From Anoxybacillus mongoliensis (lineage in GTDB: Bacteria > Bacillota > Bacilli > Bacillales > Anoxybacillaceae), in contig NZ_JACHEQ010000004.1 of the NCBI RefSeq assembly GCF_014201515.1, forward strand, positions 124,001 to 188,000: DNA of 64,000 bases, in the 5' to 3' direction. Shown one piece after another: positions 47,440 to 61,277 of this stretch. The notes under the pieces were generated by a model. That model did not search any database, was not told the DNA's origin, and saw only the letters and a program-made list of their open reading frames with translations. Position numbers and translations under genes: made by a program. The number at the start of each line of letters is the position of its first letter. The stretch's first letter is position 1.

Positions 47440-48242
47440 AAAAAATTAGTTTATATATTACGTTGACTATTGGAGCGCTCATTTCGCTATTTCCATTTTA
47501 TTGGGCGTTTATCGGTGCCACAAATGAGAGTGGAAAGCTTTTTTCTAAGCAGCTTTCATTTGTTCCAGGGACAAAACTCATTGAAAATGTGACAAATTTG
47601 GATGAATCTATCGGAATTGGTCGAGTGTTGTTTAACTCTTTGTTTGTTTCTCTTACGTATACGATTTTTAGTTTACTTATTTGCACGATGGCTGCATATG
47701 CATTTGCGAAATTTGAATTTAAAGGAAGAGACACGATTTTTGCTATTTTTTTATTGTCCATGATGATCCCATATCACGCTACTGTTATACCTTTATTTAA
47801 AATGATGGCTACATTCGGGTGGCTGAATACGTATAAAGCACTCATTTTACCGAATTTAGCATATCCATTTGCTATTTTCTTAATGAGACAAAATATGTTA
47901 GCATTCCCTAATGCTCTTATTGAAGCTGCAAGAATAGATGGGGCGGGAGAGTGGCGCATTTTCTTTCGTATCGTATTGCCGTCCATGAAACCAGCACTCG
48001 CAGCAACAGCCATTTTTCTATTCATGTATCAATGGAATAGCTTTTTATGGCCTTTAATTGCTGTGTCGTCAACCGATATGTATACGTTCCCTGTTGCACT
48101 TTCTAGTTTGTTTGGTTTATCACGTATCGATTACGGGCAAGTGATGGCGGGGGTAACGTTAGCTACTGTTCCAATCATTGTTTTCTTTTTATCATTACAA
48201 AGACATTTTATTTCGGGTATGTTGGGAAGCGCGGTGAAGTAA
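47436..48242 (+). CDS. Sugar ABC transporter permease, MalG type
   Basis: A 268-aa permease with six membrane helices, partner of the preceding one. The EAA loop is LIEAARIDGAGEWRIFFRIV near 165. Start overlaps the upstream stop (ATGA), so equal amounts of the two permeases are expected. No ATPase gene is in the operon. alpha-Galactosidase follows after 1 nt. Confidence 0.93.
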   Translation: MKKISLYITLTIGALISLFPFYWAFIGATNESGKLFSKQLSFVPGTKLIENVTNLDESIGIGRVLFNSLFVSLTYTIFSLLICTMAAYAFAKFEFKGRDTIFAIFLLSMMIPYHATVIPLFKMMATFGWLNTYKALILPNLAYPFAIFLMRQNMLAFPNALIEAARIDGAGEWRIFFRIVLPSMKPALAATAIFLFMYQWNSFLWPLIAVSSTDMYTFPVALSSLFGLSRIDYGQVMAGVTLATVPIIVFFLSLQRHFISGMLGSAVK

Positions 48243-48243
48243 A

Positions 48244-50505
48244 ATGCCTATCTTTATTAATGAGTCGCTACGACAGTTTCATCTTCAAACGAAGGAGAGC
48301 AGTTATATTTTTTGTGTGTTGAAAAACGGCCAACTTGGTCATTTGTATTATGGGAAAAAAATCAACCATCGTGAAAATTTCTCTCATCTATTTCAATTGC
48401 CGAATGAACCGATTGGAAATGCAACATTTTTGTATAAGGGAGATCAAACGTTTTCCCTTGAGGTGATCAAACAAGAATATCCATCTTACGGGACGACAGA
48501 TTTTCGGGAGCCAGCATTCCATATATGGCATGAAAATGGAAGTCGTATTACTCGCTTTGTTTTTCAATCATACAAAGTGATAAAAGGAAAACCGAAGCTC
48601 GATGGTCTTCCTGCAACATACGTAGATGATGAGAATGATGCAACGACTCTTATTATTACGTTATATGACAAAGCGTCACGCGTACAGTTACAGCTACAAT
48701 ATAGTGTTTTTGAACATGAAAGTGTGATTACTCGAAGCGTTCGTTTAACAAATGATGGGCAACATCCGATCGCTATTGAGAGGATATTAAGTGCCGTTGT
48801 TGATTATCCAGATGCGCAATTTGAGATGATTCATTTAGATGGAGCATGGATTCGTGAGCGTCATGTCACATCGCGAGTGTTGAAAAAAGGAGTTCAGTTT
48901 ATTGATAGCAAACGTGGCACAAGTAGTTCACAGCATAATCCTTTTTTTGCTCTAAAACGTATCGAGGCAACAGAACATACGGGAGATGTGTACGGCTTTA
49001 GTCTTGTATATAGCGGAAACTTTATCGCAGGAGTTGAGGTTGATCATTATGATGTTGCACGCGCTTTTATTGGCATAAATCCGTTTGATTTTCGATGGAT
49101 TTTGTATCCAAATGAATCGTTTCAAACGCCTGAAGTCGTCATGGTATATTCGTCGGCCGGATTAAATGGAATGAGTCAAACGTATCACCGTCTATATACT
49201 TCTCACCTTGTTCGAGGACCTTGGCGCCATCGTCCGCGCCCTATTTTAATTAACAACTGGGAAGCAACGTATTTTCAATTTCATGAAGATAAATTGTTAG
49301 CGATTGCTGATGCTGCAAAAGAGCTAGGCGTTGAGTTGTTTGTTTTAGACGATGGATGGTTTGAGGGAAGAAATGATGATACGACATCCCTAGGGGATTG
49401 GGTTGTAGATCTGAATAAAATTCCAAGTGGCTTATCTTGTTTAGCAGAGAGAATCAACAAAAAAGGGTTGCAGTTTGGTATTTGGATAGAGCCGGAAATG
49501 ATATGTGAAAAAAGTAGATTATATGAGCGTCACCCCGATTGGGTATTAAAGGCACCAAATTGTTCAGCGATTTCACACGGAAGAAATCAATACATTCTCG
49601 ATTTAACAAGAAAAGATGTGAGAGATTATTTGTACGATACAATCAGTCATTTGTTAGAAAGTGCAAATATCGCATATGTGAAATGGGATATGAACCGAAA
49701 TATGACAGAAATAGGATCTTCTCTACTTGAAGCAAGTAGACAAGGGGAAGTTGCGCATCGCTATATTCTTGGATTATATGAATTGCTCGAGCGGCTCATA
49801 AATAAATTTCCACATGTTTTATTTGAATCTTGTGCTAGCGGTGGAAATCGATTTGACCCTGGTATGCTTTATTATATGCAACAAAGTTGGGCAAGCGATA
49901 ATACAGACGCATTCGAACGCGTCAAAATTCAATATGGAACGACGTTCGTTTACCCCATTAGTTCCATAGGTGCACATGTATCCGCTGTACCTAACCATCA
50001 AACCGGACGAGTAACACCGTTACAGACAAGATGGCATGTGGCTATGTTTGGAGCGTTCGGTTACGAATTAGATGCTACGGTGTTAACTACAGAAGAAAAG
50101 CAACAAATAAAAGAGCAAATTTCTTTTTTTAAGAAACACCGATCGCTTTTGCAGTACGGCACATTTTATCGTTTAATAAGCCCGTTTGAAGGAACAGATG
50201 CTGCGTGGATGGTTGTTTCGGAAGATAAAAGGGAAGCGATTGTTGCTTTTTACCGTTTTATCGCAAAACCAAACCCTTCATTCATGAGGATATACTTAAA
50301 AGGATTGGATGCAGAGTGCAAGTACGAAGTGATGATGGAAGGGAAAACACAAATCATTTATGGTGATGAACTGATGCATATCGGTCTCTTCCTCCCACCG
50401 TTTTATATGGGAACGATAAAGACAAAGGAGACGAGAATGATGGGGGATTATGTATCTTGTTTGGTGGTGTTAAAGGCAGTAGAGGAGGAGAAATCAAATG
50501 AATGA
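48244..50505 (+). CDS. GH36 alpha-galactosidase
   Basis: A 753-aa cytoplasmic enzyme (no signal peptide) that removes alpha-1,6-linked galactose from melibiose, raffinose and related sugars. The N-terminal beta-sandwich (about 1-330) precedes the barrel, where FVLDDGWFEGRNDD, KWDMNR with nucleophile Asp482, SCASGGNRFDPG and WASDNTD with acid/base Asp552 are all intact; spacing of the two Asp (70 residues) equals that in the G. stearothermophilus AgaN enzyme as I recall it. It overlaps galK by 8 nt. Confidence 0.95.
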   Translation: MPIFINESLRQFHLQTKESSYIFCVLKNGQLGHLYYGKKINHRENFSHLFQLPNEPIGNATFLYKGDQTFSLEVIKQEYPSYGTTDFREPAFHIWHENGSRITRFVFQSYKVIKGKPKLDGLPATYVDDENDATTLIITLYDKASRVQLQLQYSVFEHESVITRSVRLTNDGQHPIAIERILSAVVDYPDAQFEMIHLDGAWIRERHVTSRVLKKGVQFIDSKRGTSSSQHNPFFALKRIEATEHTGDVYGFSLVYSGNFIAGVEVDHYDVARAFIGINPFDFRWILYPNESFQTPEVVMVYSSAGLNGMSQTYHRLYTSHLVRGPWRHRPRPILINNWEATYFQFHEDKLLAIADAAKELGVELFVLDDGWFEGRNDDTTSLGDWVVDLNKIPSGLSCLAERINKKGLQFGIWIEPEMICEKSRLYERHPDWVLKAPNCSAISHGRNQYILDLTRKDVRDYLYDTISHLLESANIAYVKWDMNRNMTEIGSSLLEASRQGEVAHRYILGLYELLERLINKFPHVLFESCASGGNRFDPGMLYYMQQSWASDNTDAFERVKIQYGTTFVYPISSIGAHVSAVPNHQTGRVTPLQTRWHVAMFGAFGYELDATVLTTEEKQQIKEQISFFKKHRSLLQYGTFYRLISPFEGTDAAWMVVSEDKREAIVAFYRFIAKPNPSFMRIYLKGLDAECKYEVMMEGKTQIIYGDELMHIGLFLPPFYMGTIKTKETRMMGDYVSCLVVLKAVEEEKSNE

Positions 50506-51676
50506 GTTAGTACGTGATTTTATTCAGTTATTCGGTCAAGGTGAGAGAGAGACTTTCACTTTCTTCGCCCCTGGTCGCGTCAATTTAATCGGTGAACATA
50601 CTGATTATAACGGTGGATATGTACTTCCTTGTTCATTGCATATCGGAACGTATGCAGTTGCTCGGTTAAATGATGATGGAGTTATTCGGCTCTATTCTAA
50701 AAACTTTCATGAAGATGGAATTGTCTCTGTGACAAAAGACGAACTCGCATATGACGAGCGCCATGGATGGGCGAATTATCCAAAGGGAATTATCCAAGCA
50801 CTTATACCGAAAGATGCACAAAATGGGATTGACGTCTTATACTATGGCAACATTCCAAACGGGGCAGGATTGTCTTCGTCCGCGTCGATTGAGCTCGCTA
50901 CCGCCGTGATGTTGAACGAGTTGTTTCAACTTCGTATGGGGATGTTGGAATTAGTAAAAGTTAGTCAAAAAGTCGAAAATGAATATATTGGTGTCAATTG
51001 CGGGATTATGGATCAATTTGCGGTTGGAATGGGGAAAGCAGGGCATGCGTTACTACTCGATTGCCAAACGCTTCAATACGAATATTTGCCCCTTTCTTTA
51101 GAAGATTATTCGATTGTGATTGCCAATACGAATAAAAAGCGCGGCTTAGCTGATTCAGCATATAACGAGCGACGCGCAACATGTGAACAGGCGCTTGCAA
51201 AATTACAGAACTACGTACGTATCCATTCACTCGGGGATTTAACGATCGAGCAGTTTCACCAATATGTACACGTTCTGTCACCGATAGAACAAAAACGAGT
51301 GCGGCATGTAGTTTCAGAAAATGAACGGACGAAGCAAGCAGCTGTTGTTTTGCGCCAGGGAGATTTGCATACGTTTGGACAATTAATGCGCCAATCACAT
51401 GAATCGTTGCGTGATGATTATGAAGTGACAGGAAAAGAGCTAGATACGCTCGTTGAATCGGCATGGAAACATAAAGGCACAATAGGAGCGCGTATGACGG
51501 GGGCAGGGTTTGGTGGTTGTACTGTAAATATTGTAAAGGACGATCATATTCCATCGTTTATCGAGGAAGTTGGTCGAATGTATGAAATGGAAGTCGGTTA
51601 TGCCCCTAGTTTTTATGTAGCCAAAATTGGTGACGGAGCCAAACAGCTTACAAAAGAAGGGGAGAGTTTGCGATGA
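50498..51676 (+). CDS. galK: Galactokinase
   Basis: A 392-aa GHMP kinase that phosphorylates galactose with ATP. The galactokinase signature [17 protein letters not shown] is at about 27-43, the GHMP ATP loop is [13 protein letters not shown], and [14 protein letters not shown] is the C-terminal motif. It overlaps both neighbours (8 nt and 4 nt), so it is part of a compact galK-galE-galT Leloir block. Confidence 0.97.
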   Translation: MNELVRDFIQLFGQGERETFTFFAPGRVNLIGEHTDYNGGYVLPCSLHIGTYAVARLNDDGVIRLYSKNFHEDGIVSVTKDELAYDERHGWANYPKGIIQALIPKDAQNGIDVLYYGNIPNGAGLSSSASIELATAVMLNELFQLRMGMLELVKVSQKVENEYIGVNCGIMDQFAVGMGKAGHALLLDCQTLQYEYLPLSLEDYSIVIANTNKKRGLADSAYNERRATCEQALAKLQNYVRIHSLGDLTIEQFHQYVHVLSPIEQKRVRHVVSENERTKQAAVVLRQGDLHTFGQLMRQSHESLRDDYEVTGKELDTLVESAWKHKGTIGARMTGAGFGGCTVNIVKDDHIPSFIEEVGRMYEMEVGYAPSFYVAKIGDGAKQLTKEGESLR

Positions 51677-52659
51677 TTCTTGTTTGTGGTGGGGCAGGCT
51701 ACATTGGAAGTCATGCGGTATATCGTTTCATTGAAAAAGGAGAACAAGTCGTTGTCGTTGACAATTTGCAAACAGGACATCGAAAAGCTGTTCACCCAGA
51801 TGCGCTGTTTTACGAGGGAGATATTCGTGATCGTCACTTTTTAAGCGACATATTTAAAAAGCATGAAATAGATACAGTGATTCATTTTGCAGCCAACTCG
51901 CTTGTCGGCGAAAGTGTGAAACAGCCGTTAGCTTATTACAACAACAATGTTTATGGTACAGAAGTGTTGCTTGATGTGATGAATGAACATGGTGTAAAAC
52001 AAATTGTTTTTTCATCAACAGCCGCTGTATATGGAGAACCAAAACAAATTCCAATTCAAGAAGAAGATGAGACAAATCCTGAAAGTCCATACGGTGAAAC
52101 GAAACTAGCGATGGAAAAGATGATGAAATGGGTGAACGTTGCATACGGGATTCGTTACATTTCTTTACGATATTTTAATGTTGCTGGAGCGTACGGAACG
52201 ATGATTGGCGAAGATCATCGTCCAGAAACACATTTAATTCCCCTTATTTTACAAGTGCCGTTAGGAAAACGAGAAGCGATTCATATTTTTGGAGATGATT
52301 ACGACACGCATGACGGCACGTGCATTCGTGACTACATTCATGTGTTAGATTTAGTGGATGCCCACATGTTAGCGGTAGAAAAACTAAGAAACGGTGGAGA
52401 AAGTGACATATACAATTTAGGAAATGGTAACGGGTTTTCTGTCAAAGAAGTTGTGGAAGCAGCACGGCATGTCACAGGACATCCGATTCCTACAAAAATT
52501 GTACCGAGACGCCCTGGAGATCCCGCCCGTTTAGTTGCTTCATCGGAAAAAGCGAAACGCGAGCTCGGCTGGCAGCCGAGATACACAGCGATTGAGGAAA
52601 TTGTGGCTTCGGCGTGGGAGTGGCATCGAGCGAATCCGAACGGATATGAAGAGGTGTAA
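51673..52659 (+). CDS. galE: UDP-glucose 4-epimerase
   Basis: A 328-aa extended SDR converting UDP-galactose to UDP-glucose. The NAD motif is [12 protein letters not shown], catalytic Ser and Tyr-x3-Lys lie in FSSTAAVYG and [13 protein letters not shown], and the family motif [14 protein letters not shown] is intact. Start overlaps the galK stop by 4 nt. Confidence 0.97.
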   Translation: MILVCGGAGYIGSHAVYRFIEKGEQVVVVDNLQTGHRKAVHPDALFYEGDIRDRHFLSDIFKKHEIDTVIHFAANSLVGESVKQPLAYYNNNVYGTEVLLDVMNEHGVKQIVFSSTAAVYGEPKQIPIQEEDETNPESPYGETKLAMEKMMKWVNVAYGIRYISLRYFNVAGAYGTMIGEDHRPETHLIPLILQVPLGKREAIHIFGDDYDTHDGTCIRDYIHVLDLVDAHMLAVEKLRNGGESDIYNLGNGNGFSVKEVVEAARHVTGHPIPTKIVPRRPGDPARLVASSEKAKRELGWQPRYTAIEEIVASAWEWHRANPNGYEEV

Positions 52660-52662
52660 ATG

Positions 52663-54174
52663 ATGGTGAACATTTATGAAGAAGTTGAGGCACTTATTCA
52701 ATATGCGCTCCGTCATCGTTTAATTGAAAAAGAAGACGTCATTTATACGCGCAATCGTATATTGGCGTTGTTAAAATTGGACGAATGGAAACAAGTTGAT
52801 GTGATACCTTCCTCGGACCGCCCACTTGTTTCCATCTTGCAACGTATTATCCAATGGGCTGAAGAACATGGACGTTTTGTCGGAAAAACTGTTACAGATC
52901 GTGATTTATTTGACACAGAGATTATGAATTGTTTTGTGGCGCGTCCATCAACGATCATTCAAACATTTTATGAAAAATACAAAAGCAATAAGCAGGAAGC
53001 AACAACTTGGTTTTATGAGCTTAGTCAAGCGTCGAATTACATTCGCGTAGACCGAGTGAGGAAAAATAGACGGTGGAAAGCGCGTACGAAATACGGAGAT
53101 ATGGATATTACGATTAACTTATCTAAACCTGAAAAAGATCCTCGGGATATTGCGCGCATGAAAGAAACAAAAGAGCAGCATTATCCTACTTGCTTGTTAT
53201 GCATCGAAAATGAAGGGTACGCAGGAACAATTCGTCATCCTGCGCGAGCGAACCATCGGATCATTCCTGTTGAGTTATGTGGAGAACGTTGGTTTTTTCA
53301 ATATTCACCTTACGTTTATTACAACGAGCATTGCATCGTACTTCGCGATAAGCATGTACCAATGAAAATGGAAAGAAGGACATTTGAACGGTTGCTTGAT
53401 TTTGTCGATCAATTTCCTCATTACTTTATCGGCTCAAACGCAGATTTACCTATTGTAGGAGGATCGATTTTATCGCACGATCATTTTCAAGGTGGACAAT
53501 ATACATTTGCGATTGAAAAAGCTTCAGCTGATTTTACGTTTACATTACAAGCTTACCCCAACGTACAAATGAGTATCATTCGTTGGCCGATGTCAGTCAT
53601 ACGTGTACGCGGGGCAAAACAACATGTGTTACAAGTAAGTGATCTCATTTATAAAGAATGGCAAACGTATAGCGATCCTCAAGTAGATATATATGCACAA
53701 ACAAATGGTGTACCCCATAATACAGTTACGCCCATTGCTCGTAGACGCGAGGAATTATACGAGATGGACATCGTATTAAGAAACAATCGAACATCAGCGC
53801 AACATCCGTACGGTATTTTTCATCCGCATGAGGAGTTGCATCATATTAAAAAGGAAAATATTGGTTTAATTGAAGTGATGGGATTAGCGGTATTGCCTAG
53901 TCGATTAGCGGACGAATTAGAGAGTGTAGCGTTATATATGACAAACAAAACGCCAAAAGAACAATGGGAACCGGCATTATTGAAGCATTGGGAATGGGTG
54001 CAAGACATGATGGAAAGAAACCCCGTCATTGATGATGTCCATGAATTATTAAAAGAAGAAGTGGGAAAGCGATTCGAACAAGTGCTCGAACATGCGGGCG
54101 TATTCAAACGAACAGAAGAAGGAAAGGAAGCGTTTCATCGGTTTATTCGTCATATTCAAGAACGAAATAACTAA
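52663..54174 (+). CDS. galT: Galactose-1-phosphate uridylyltransferase, class II
   Basis: A 503-aa enzyme exchanging UMP between UDP-glucose and galactose 1-phosphate. Its length and N-terminus (VNIYEEVEALIQYAL) are those of the Firmicute class II GalT, which is unlike the 350-aa E. coli type. GGSILSHDHFQGGQY holds the His region of the active site. The second of two ATGs is used because GAGGTG is 6 nt upstream. Confidence 0.95.
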   Translation: MVNIYEEVEALIQYALRHRLIEKEDVIYTRNRILALLKLDEWKQVDVIPSSDRPLVSILQRIIQWAEEHGRFVGKTVTDRDLFDTEIMNCFVARPSTIIQTFYEKYKSNKQEATTWFYELSQASNYIRVDRVRKNRRWKARTKYGDMDITINLSKPEKDPRDIARMKETKEQHYPTCLLCIENEGYAGTIRHPARANHRIIPVELCGERWFFQYSPYVYYNEHCIVLRDKHVPMKMERRTFERLLDFVDQFPHYFIGSNADLPIVGGSILSHDHFQGGQYTFAIEKASADFTFTLQAYPNVQMSIIRWPMSVIRVRGAKQHVLQVSDLIYKEWQTYSDPQVDIYAQTNGVPHNTVTPIARRREELYEMDIVLRNNRTSAQHPYGIFHPHEELHHIKKENIGLIEVMGLAVLPSRLADELESVALYMTNKTPKEQWEPALLKHWEWVQDMMERNPVIDDVHELLKEEVGKRFEQVLEHAGVFKRTEEGKEAFHRFIRHIQERNN

Positions 54175-54190
54175 AGACGGAGGAGAAAAC

Positions 54191-57206
<3,016 letters not shown>

Positions 57207-57229
57207 AAACGTTCAAAAGGGGAATAAAC

Positions 57230-58282
57230 ATGAGACTTGTACAAGAACAACGAACAAAAATAAATGATCAACCGATTATCGCGTTTACGCTTACAAATGA
57301 TCATGGAATGGAAATCACTTGTTTAAACTATGGTTGTATTATTACAAACATACTCGTGCCTGATAAAAACGGAAACTATGAAAATATTGTTTTAGCATTT
57401 GATGATTTTTCTTCTTATTTGACAAACCGTCCATATTTAGGAGCTGTCATCGGGAGGGTAGCAGGAAGAATAAAAAATAGTTGTTTTGAATTAAATGGGA
57501 AAACATATAAGCTGTATGCAAATGAAAACAAAAACCATCTACATGGTGGAGAGAAAGGCTTTCATCATGTTATTTGGCAAGCAGCAGGATTCTCAAAAAA
57601 AGAAGAAGTCGGTGTACGTTTTTCACATCGAAGTATTGATGGAGAAGAAGGATATCCAGGAAATGTTAATGTACAAGTCACATATACGCTAAATAATCAA
57701 AATGAGTTCATCATTTCTTACCATGCCATTTCGGATCAAGACACTCCGCTTACATTAACAAATCATACGTACTTTAATTTAAGCGGTAATGCAAAAAGAG
57801 ATATTTTGCAACATGAATTAAAAATAAAAAGTGACCGCTTTTTACCGTTAGATCATAAATTTATCCCGACTGGAGAAATAAAAGATGTAGCGGGTACACT
57901 TTTTGATTTACGTCAAGGAAAAGTGCTAAAAGAAGTCATCGATTCAACAGATCCGCAAATTTTTCTCGTTGGTCAAGGATACGATCATCCATTTATACTC
58001 AATACCCATCATGATGAAGAAATTGTTTTATGCGACAGGGAAAGTGGGCGAACATTGATTGTCGAAACAGACGAACCAGCGGTAGTTGTGTACACAGGGA
58101 ATCAGCTTCCTAATGAAGAAACGATAAACGGTATACCACCGCGAAAATATTTAGGCATTTGTTTAGAAACACAAGCGTTACCAGATGCGGTACATCATCC
58201 CCATTTTCCATCTTGCATATTGAGAGCAGGAGAAGTGTATTCATCGACAACAAAATATGCATTTCGTTTGTCACATGAATAG
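57230..58282 (+). CDS. galM: Aldose 1-epimerase (galactose mutarotase)
   Basis: A 350-aa cytoplasmic enzyme interconverting alpha and beta galactose, needed because beta-galactosidase releases the beta anomer while GalK uses alpha. Conserved ENKNHLHGGEKGFH (catalytic His) and LTNHTYFNLSG are present; the catalytic Glu lies in GICLETQALPDA. GGGG lies 9 nt before the ATG. Last gene of the galactoside block. Confidence 0.95.
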   Translation: MRLVQEQRTKINDQPIIAFTLTNDHGMEITCLNYGCIITNILVPDKNGNYENIVLAFDDFSSYLTNRPYLGAVIGRVAGRIKNSCFELNGKTYKLYANENKNHLHGGEKGFHHVIWQAAGFSKKEEVGVRFSHRSIDGEEGYPGNVNVQVTYTLNNQNEFIISYHAISDQDTPLTLTNHTYFNLSGNAKRDILQHELKIKSDRFLPLDHKFIPTGEIKDVAGTLFDLRQGKVLKEVIDSTDPQIFLVGQGYDHPFILNTHHDEEIVLCDRESGRTLIVETDEPAVVVYTGNQLPNEETINGIPPRKYLGICLETQALPDAVHHPHFPSCILRAGEVYSSTTKYAFRLSHE

Positions 58283-58295
58283 GGGGCAATAATGT

Positions 58296-58328
58296 AAAAA
58301 TAGCCTTCAACGCGAAGGCTATTTTTTT
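58296..58328. terminator. Bidirectional terminator, galM / sspI
   Basis: AAAAATAGCCTTC and GAAGGCTATTTTT form a perfect 13-bp stem with a 5-nt loop. The sspI stop codon lies in the 3' arm. It ends the galactoside operon and serves the convergent spore gene. Confidence 0.9.
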
Positions 58329-58528
58329 ACGGCTTCTTCTAATGTAGCAAGCATTGATTGTTTTTGTTCCTCTGTTGCGTGATTCCATAACGCTTCAAAT
58401 AAAACGCCAAGACCAGGTAAATATTTTTCTTCGCCTTGTTGAATCGCATCGACGATCGTATGTTCTAATTGGTCTTTTGAGCTGTTTGCGACGTTTGCCA
58501 TGACGGCACCACGTAAATTAAAGTCCAT
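58319..58528 (-). CDS. sspI: Small acid-soluble spore protein I
   Basis: A 69-aa forespore protein of the SspI family, with the conserved core [20 protein letters not shown]. It is made late under sigma-G in B. subtilis; it is not an alpha/beta-type DNA-binding SASP. The ATG at 58528 has TGGAGTG 6 nt upstream. Its neighbours ysgA and pheST are the same as in B. subtilis. Confidence 0.95.
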   Translation of the reverse strand: MDFNLRGAVMANVANSSKDQLEHTIVDAIQQGEEKYLPGLGVLFEALWNHATEEQKQSMLATLEEAVKK

Positions 58529-58568
58529 TTGATTCACTCCATTCTTTATGTATTGCGTACGTAGTTTT

Positions 58569-58577
58569 TGCTATAAT
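58569..58577 (+). promoter_or_regulatory. Extended -10 promoter for msrA
   Basis: TGCTATAAT is an extended -10 (TG-n-TATAAT), 34 nt before the msrA start. No good -35 hexamer is seen at 16-18 nt, consistent with an extended -10 promoter. Confidence 0.5.
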
Positions 58578-58611
58578 GATAATTACTATTCATCAAAGAG
58601 GAGAGAGGAAA

Positions 58612-59136
58612 ATGGAAAAAGCAACATTTGCGGGCGGATGTTTTTGGTGCATGGTCACTCCGTTTGAAGAACTTGATGGCATTTACGGCATTGTTTCTGG
58701 ATACACAGGTGGTCATGTCGAACATCCGACGTACGAACAAGTGAAAACAGGAACGACAGGACATTACGAAGCAGTGCAAATTACGTTTGATCCAGATGTG
58801 TTTCCGTACGAAAAATTGTTAGAGTTATATTGGTGTCAAATTGATCCGACGGATGACGGTGGACAATTTCACGATCGTGGTCCACAATATCGAACAGCGA
58901 TTTTTTATCATAATGAGCGACAAAAAATGTTAGCTGAACAGTCGAAGAAACAATTAGAAGAAAGCGGACGTTTTTCTAAGCCGATTGTGACGGAAATTTT
59001 ACCGGCGACAACGTTTTATCCAGCAGAAGACTATCATCAAAATTACCATAAAAAAAATCCAAAACATTACAAAGAAGATCGTGCGGCATCTGGACGTGAT
59101 GAATTTATCGCAAAACATTGGGGGAACAACGAGTGA
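58612..59136 (+). CDS. msrA: Peptide methionine sulfoxide reductase A
   Basis: A 174-aa repair enzyme reducing methionine-S-sulfoxide. The active-site motif GCFWC puts catalytic Cys at residue 10, and HEV-type residues lie in [10 protein letters not shown] and [17 protein letters not shown]. The ATG at 58612 has GAGAGG upstream. No resolving C-terminal Cys pair is seen, so recycling must use another route. The gene overlaps ysgA by 4 nt. It is placed between sspI and ysgA, which I recall as adjacent in B. subtilis. Confidence 0.94.
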   Translation: MEKATFAGGCFWCMVTPFEELDGIYGIVSGYTGGHVEHPTYEQVKTGTTGHYEAVQITFDPDVFPYEKLLELYWCQIDPTDDGGQFHDRGPQYRTAIFYHNERQKMLAEQSKKQLEESGRFSKPIVTEILPATTFYPAEDYHQNYHKKNPKHYKEDRAASGRDEFIAKHWGNNE

Positions 59137-59885
59137 AACGAATTGAATCACCGAAAAATGAGCGAGTGAAGCAATGGAAAAAGCTTTTAACGAAAAAAGG
59201 ACGCGACAAAACTAATCTGTTTCTCATTGAAGGATTTCATTTAGTCGAAGAGGCAATCAAAAGTGGCGTTCATATTGAAGAAATCATCATCGCTGAACAT
59301 GCGACTATTCCAGCAAGCTGGAACGTTGCGCATATTCCGATGACGATCGTGACAAATGACGTGATGAAAGCAATTAGCGATACAGAAACACCGCAAGGCA
59401 TCGCAGCAGTATGTAAACAACTGCATTGGAACATTGATGATATACAAACGGCGTTGTTCATTGATGCCGTACAAGATCCGGGAAATGTAGGGACGATCAT
59501 TCGCACCGCAGATGCCGCTGGAATAGACGCTGTTGTTGTCGGAGAAGGAAGCGCAGATATATACAATGCAAAAGTGATTCGTGCCACGCAAGGTTCGGTA
59601 TTTCATTTCCCTGTTATAAAAGGAGACATCGGGCAATGGATCGCCCGCTTTCAAAACAAGCATATCCCTATTTATGGAACATCACTTCAAAATGGGGTAG
59701 ACTATCGTTCTGTACCTCCTTCTTCATCGTTTGCATTAATTGTTGGAAATGAAGGAAGTGGAGTAAGCGATAAGTGGCTACAACAGACGGCAACAAATTT
59801 ATATGTGCCGATTTACGGGAAGGCAGAATCGTTAAACGTAGCCGTTGCAACAGGGATTTTACTTTACCATTTGCAGAAAAAATAA
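59133..59885 (+). CDS. ysgA: SpoU/TrmH-family RNA methyltransferase
   Basis: A 250-aa SPOUT-class 2'-O-ribose methyltransferase. An N-terminal RNA-binding domain (1 to about 90) precedes the knotted domain with [31 protein letters not shown] and [12 protein letters not shown], the three SpoU motifs. GTG start overlaps the msrA stop (GTGA) with TGGGGGAA 8 nt upstream. Substrate rRNA or tRNA is unknown. Confidence 0.93.
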   Translation: MKRIESPKNERVKQWKKLLTKKGRDKTNLFLIEGFHLVEEAIKSGVHIEEIIIAEHATIPASWNVAHIPMTIVTNDVMKAISDTETPQGIAAVCKQLHWNIDDIQTALFIDAVQDPGNVGTIIRTADAAGIDAVVVGEGSADIYNAKVIRATQGSVFHFPVIKGDIGQWIARFQNKHIPIYGTSLQNGVDYRSVPPSSSFALIVGNEGSGVSDKWLQQTATNLYVPIYGKAESLNVAVATGILLYHLQKK

Positions 59886-59893
59886 ACGCAACC

Positions 59894-59922
59894 TTGCACG
59901 TTATTCCCCATTTGCTTATAAT
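59894..59922 (+). promoter_or_regulatory. Sigma-A promoter for pheST
   Basis: TTGCAC (59894-59899) and consensus TATAAT (59917-59922) are 17 nt apart, directly upstream of the T-box. Confidence 0.75.
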
Positions 59923-59934
59923 AAATGAAGAATT

Positions 59935-60200
59935 TCATCATACAAAAAACGATGATCGAGAAGAGTAGCTTGCCGATCGCCATTCAGGGAGAAAACGCCA
60001 TAGACTGCGAGCGTTTTTATGGTTGAAGCAAGTGAATTCACCTCGGGAGTTGGCGCTTGGACCATTTTGCGCATGCAAAATGTAAAGGCGTTCCGGTGTA
60101 GACCGTTATCTGAATGGAGTGAGCTATGCTGATTGCATAGCTAACAAGGGTGGTACCGCGAGTGCACTCGTCCCTTACTTAAGGGGCGAGTTTTTTATTT
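59935..60200 (+). ncRNA. T-box leader of pheST
   Basis: A tRNA-Phe-sensing leader filling the 341-nt gap before pheS. The specifier TTC (Phe) is at 60037-60039 in AAGTGAATTCACC, the T-box core AAGGGTGGTACCGCG is at 60146-60160, and the terminator pairs ACTCGTCCCTT with AAGGGGCGAGT (60166-60191) followed by TTTTTT. Confidence 0.93.
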
Positions 60201-60226
60201 TTATACATAACAAGGGAGGGTATTTC

Positions 60227-61261
60227 ATGAAAGAGCGGTTACAACAGCTTCAACAAGAAGCACTTGAAAAAATTGAACAGGCAAATGATTTAAAAGCGCT
60301 CAATGACGTGCGCGTCGCATATCTTGGCAAAAAAAGCCCAATTACAGAAGTGCTACGCGGGATGGGGGCGCTATCGCCTGAAGAGCGTCCAATTATGGGA
60401 GCGCTTGTCAACGATGTGCGTGAAGCGATTCAACGAGCGTTAGAGGCAAAGCAAGCAACGCTTGAACAAGAAGAAGTCGAGAAAAAGTTGGCGTCTGAAG
60501 CGATTGACGTGACACTTCCGGGGCGTCCGATTAGACGCGGCAACCATCATCCGTTAACGCGCGTCATTGAAGAAATTGAAGATTTATTTATTGGCATGGG
60601 CTATACGATTGCTGAAGGTCCAGAAGTAGAGCAAGATTATTACAACTTTGAAGCGCTCAATTTGCCAAAAGGTCATCCGGCGCGTGATATGCAAGATTCG
60701 TTTTATATCACTGAGGAGATTTTGTTGCGCACGCATACGTCACCCGTGCAAGCAAGAACGATGGAAAAACATGAAGGGCGCGGTCCTGTAAAAATCATTT
60801 GCCCAGGAAAAGTGTATCGCCGCGACAACGATGACGCAACACATTCCCATCAATTTACACAAATCGAAGGGCTTGTTGTAGACGAAAACGTTCGCATGAG
60901 CGATTTAAAAGGAACGTTACGTGAATTTGCGCGCAAAATGTTTGGCGAAGATCGTGACATCCGCTTCCGCCCAAGCTTTTTCCCATTTACAGAACCGTCT
61001 GTTGAAGTCGACGTTTCATGTGCAAATTGCGGCGGGCACGGCTGCAACGTATGTAAAGGAACAGGTTGGATTGAAATTTTAGGGGCGGGGATGGTTCATC
61101 CGAACGTACTCGAAATGGCAGGATTTGATTCGAAAAAATATACAGGCTTTGCGTTCGGTATGGGTCCGGAGCGCATTGCAATGTTAAAATACGGCATTGA
61201 TGATATTCGTCATTTTTATCAAAACGACATTCGTTTCTTACAACAATTTAATCGAGTGTAA
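60227..61261 (+). CDS. pheS: Phenylalanyl-tRNA synthetase alpha subunit
   Basis: A 344-aa class II catalytic subunit of the alpha2-beta2 synthetase. It has an N-terminal coiled coil (1 to about 90), motif 2 region [20 protein letters not shown], and motif 3 [26 protein letters not shown] is typical. The ATG at 60227 follows GGGAGGG. pheT follows after 16 nt. Confidence 0.98.
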   Translation: MKERLQQLQQEALEKIEQANDLKALNDVRVAYLGKKSPITEVLRGMGALSPEERPIMGALVNDVREAIQRALEAKQATLEQEEVEKKLASEAIDVTLPGRPIRRGNHHPLTRVIEEIEDLFIGMGYTIAEGPEVEQDYYNFEALNLPKGHPARDMQDSFYITEEILLRTHTSPVQARTMEKHEGRGPVKIICPGKVYRRDNDDATHSHQFTQIEGLVVDENVRMSDLKGTLREFARKMFGEDRDIRFRPSFFPFTEPSVEVDVSCANCGGHGCNVCKGTGWIEILGAGMVHPNVLEMAGFDSKKYTGFAFGMGPERIAMLKYGIDDIRHFYQNDIRFLQQFNRV

Positions 61262-61277
61262 AAGGGAGGGGTTGGCG

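Noticed and set aside
58529-58611. Sigma-G promoter for sspI
   Set aside because: CATTATA occurs on the - strand, but no matching -35 at 17-18 nt could be found.
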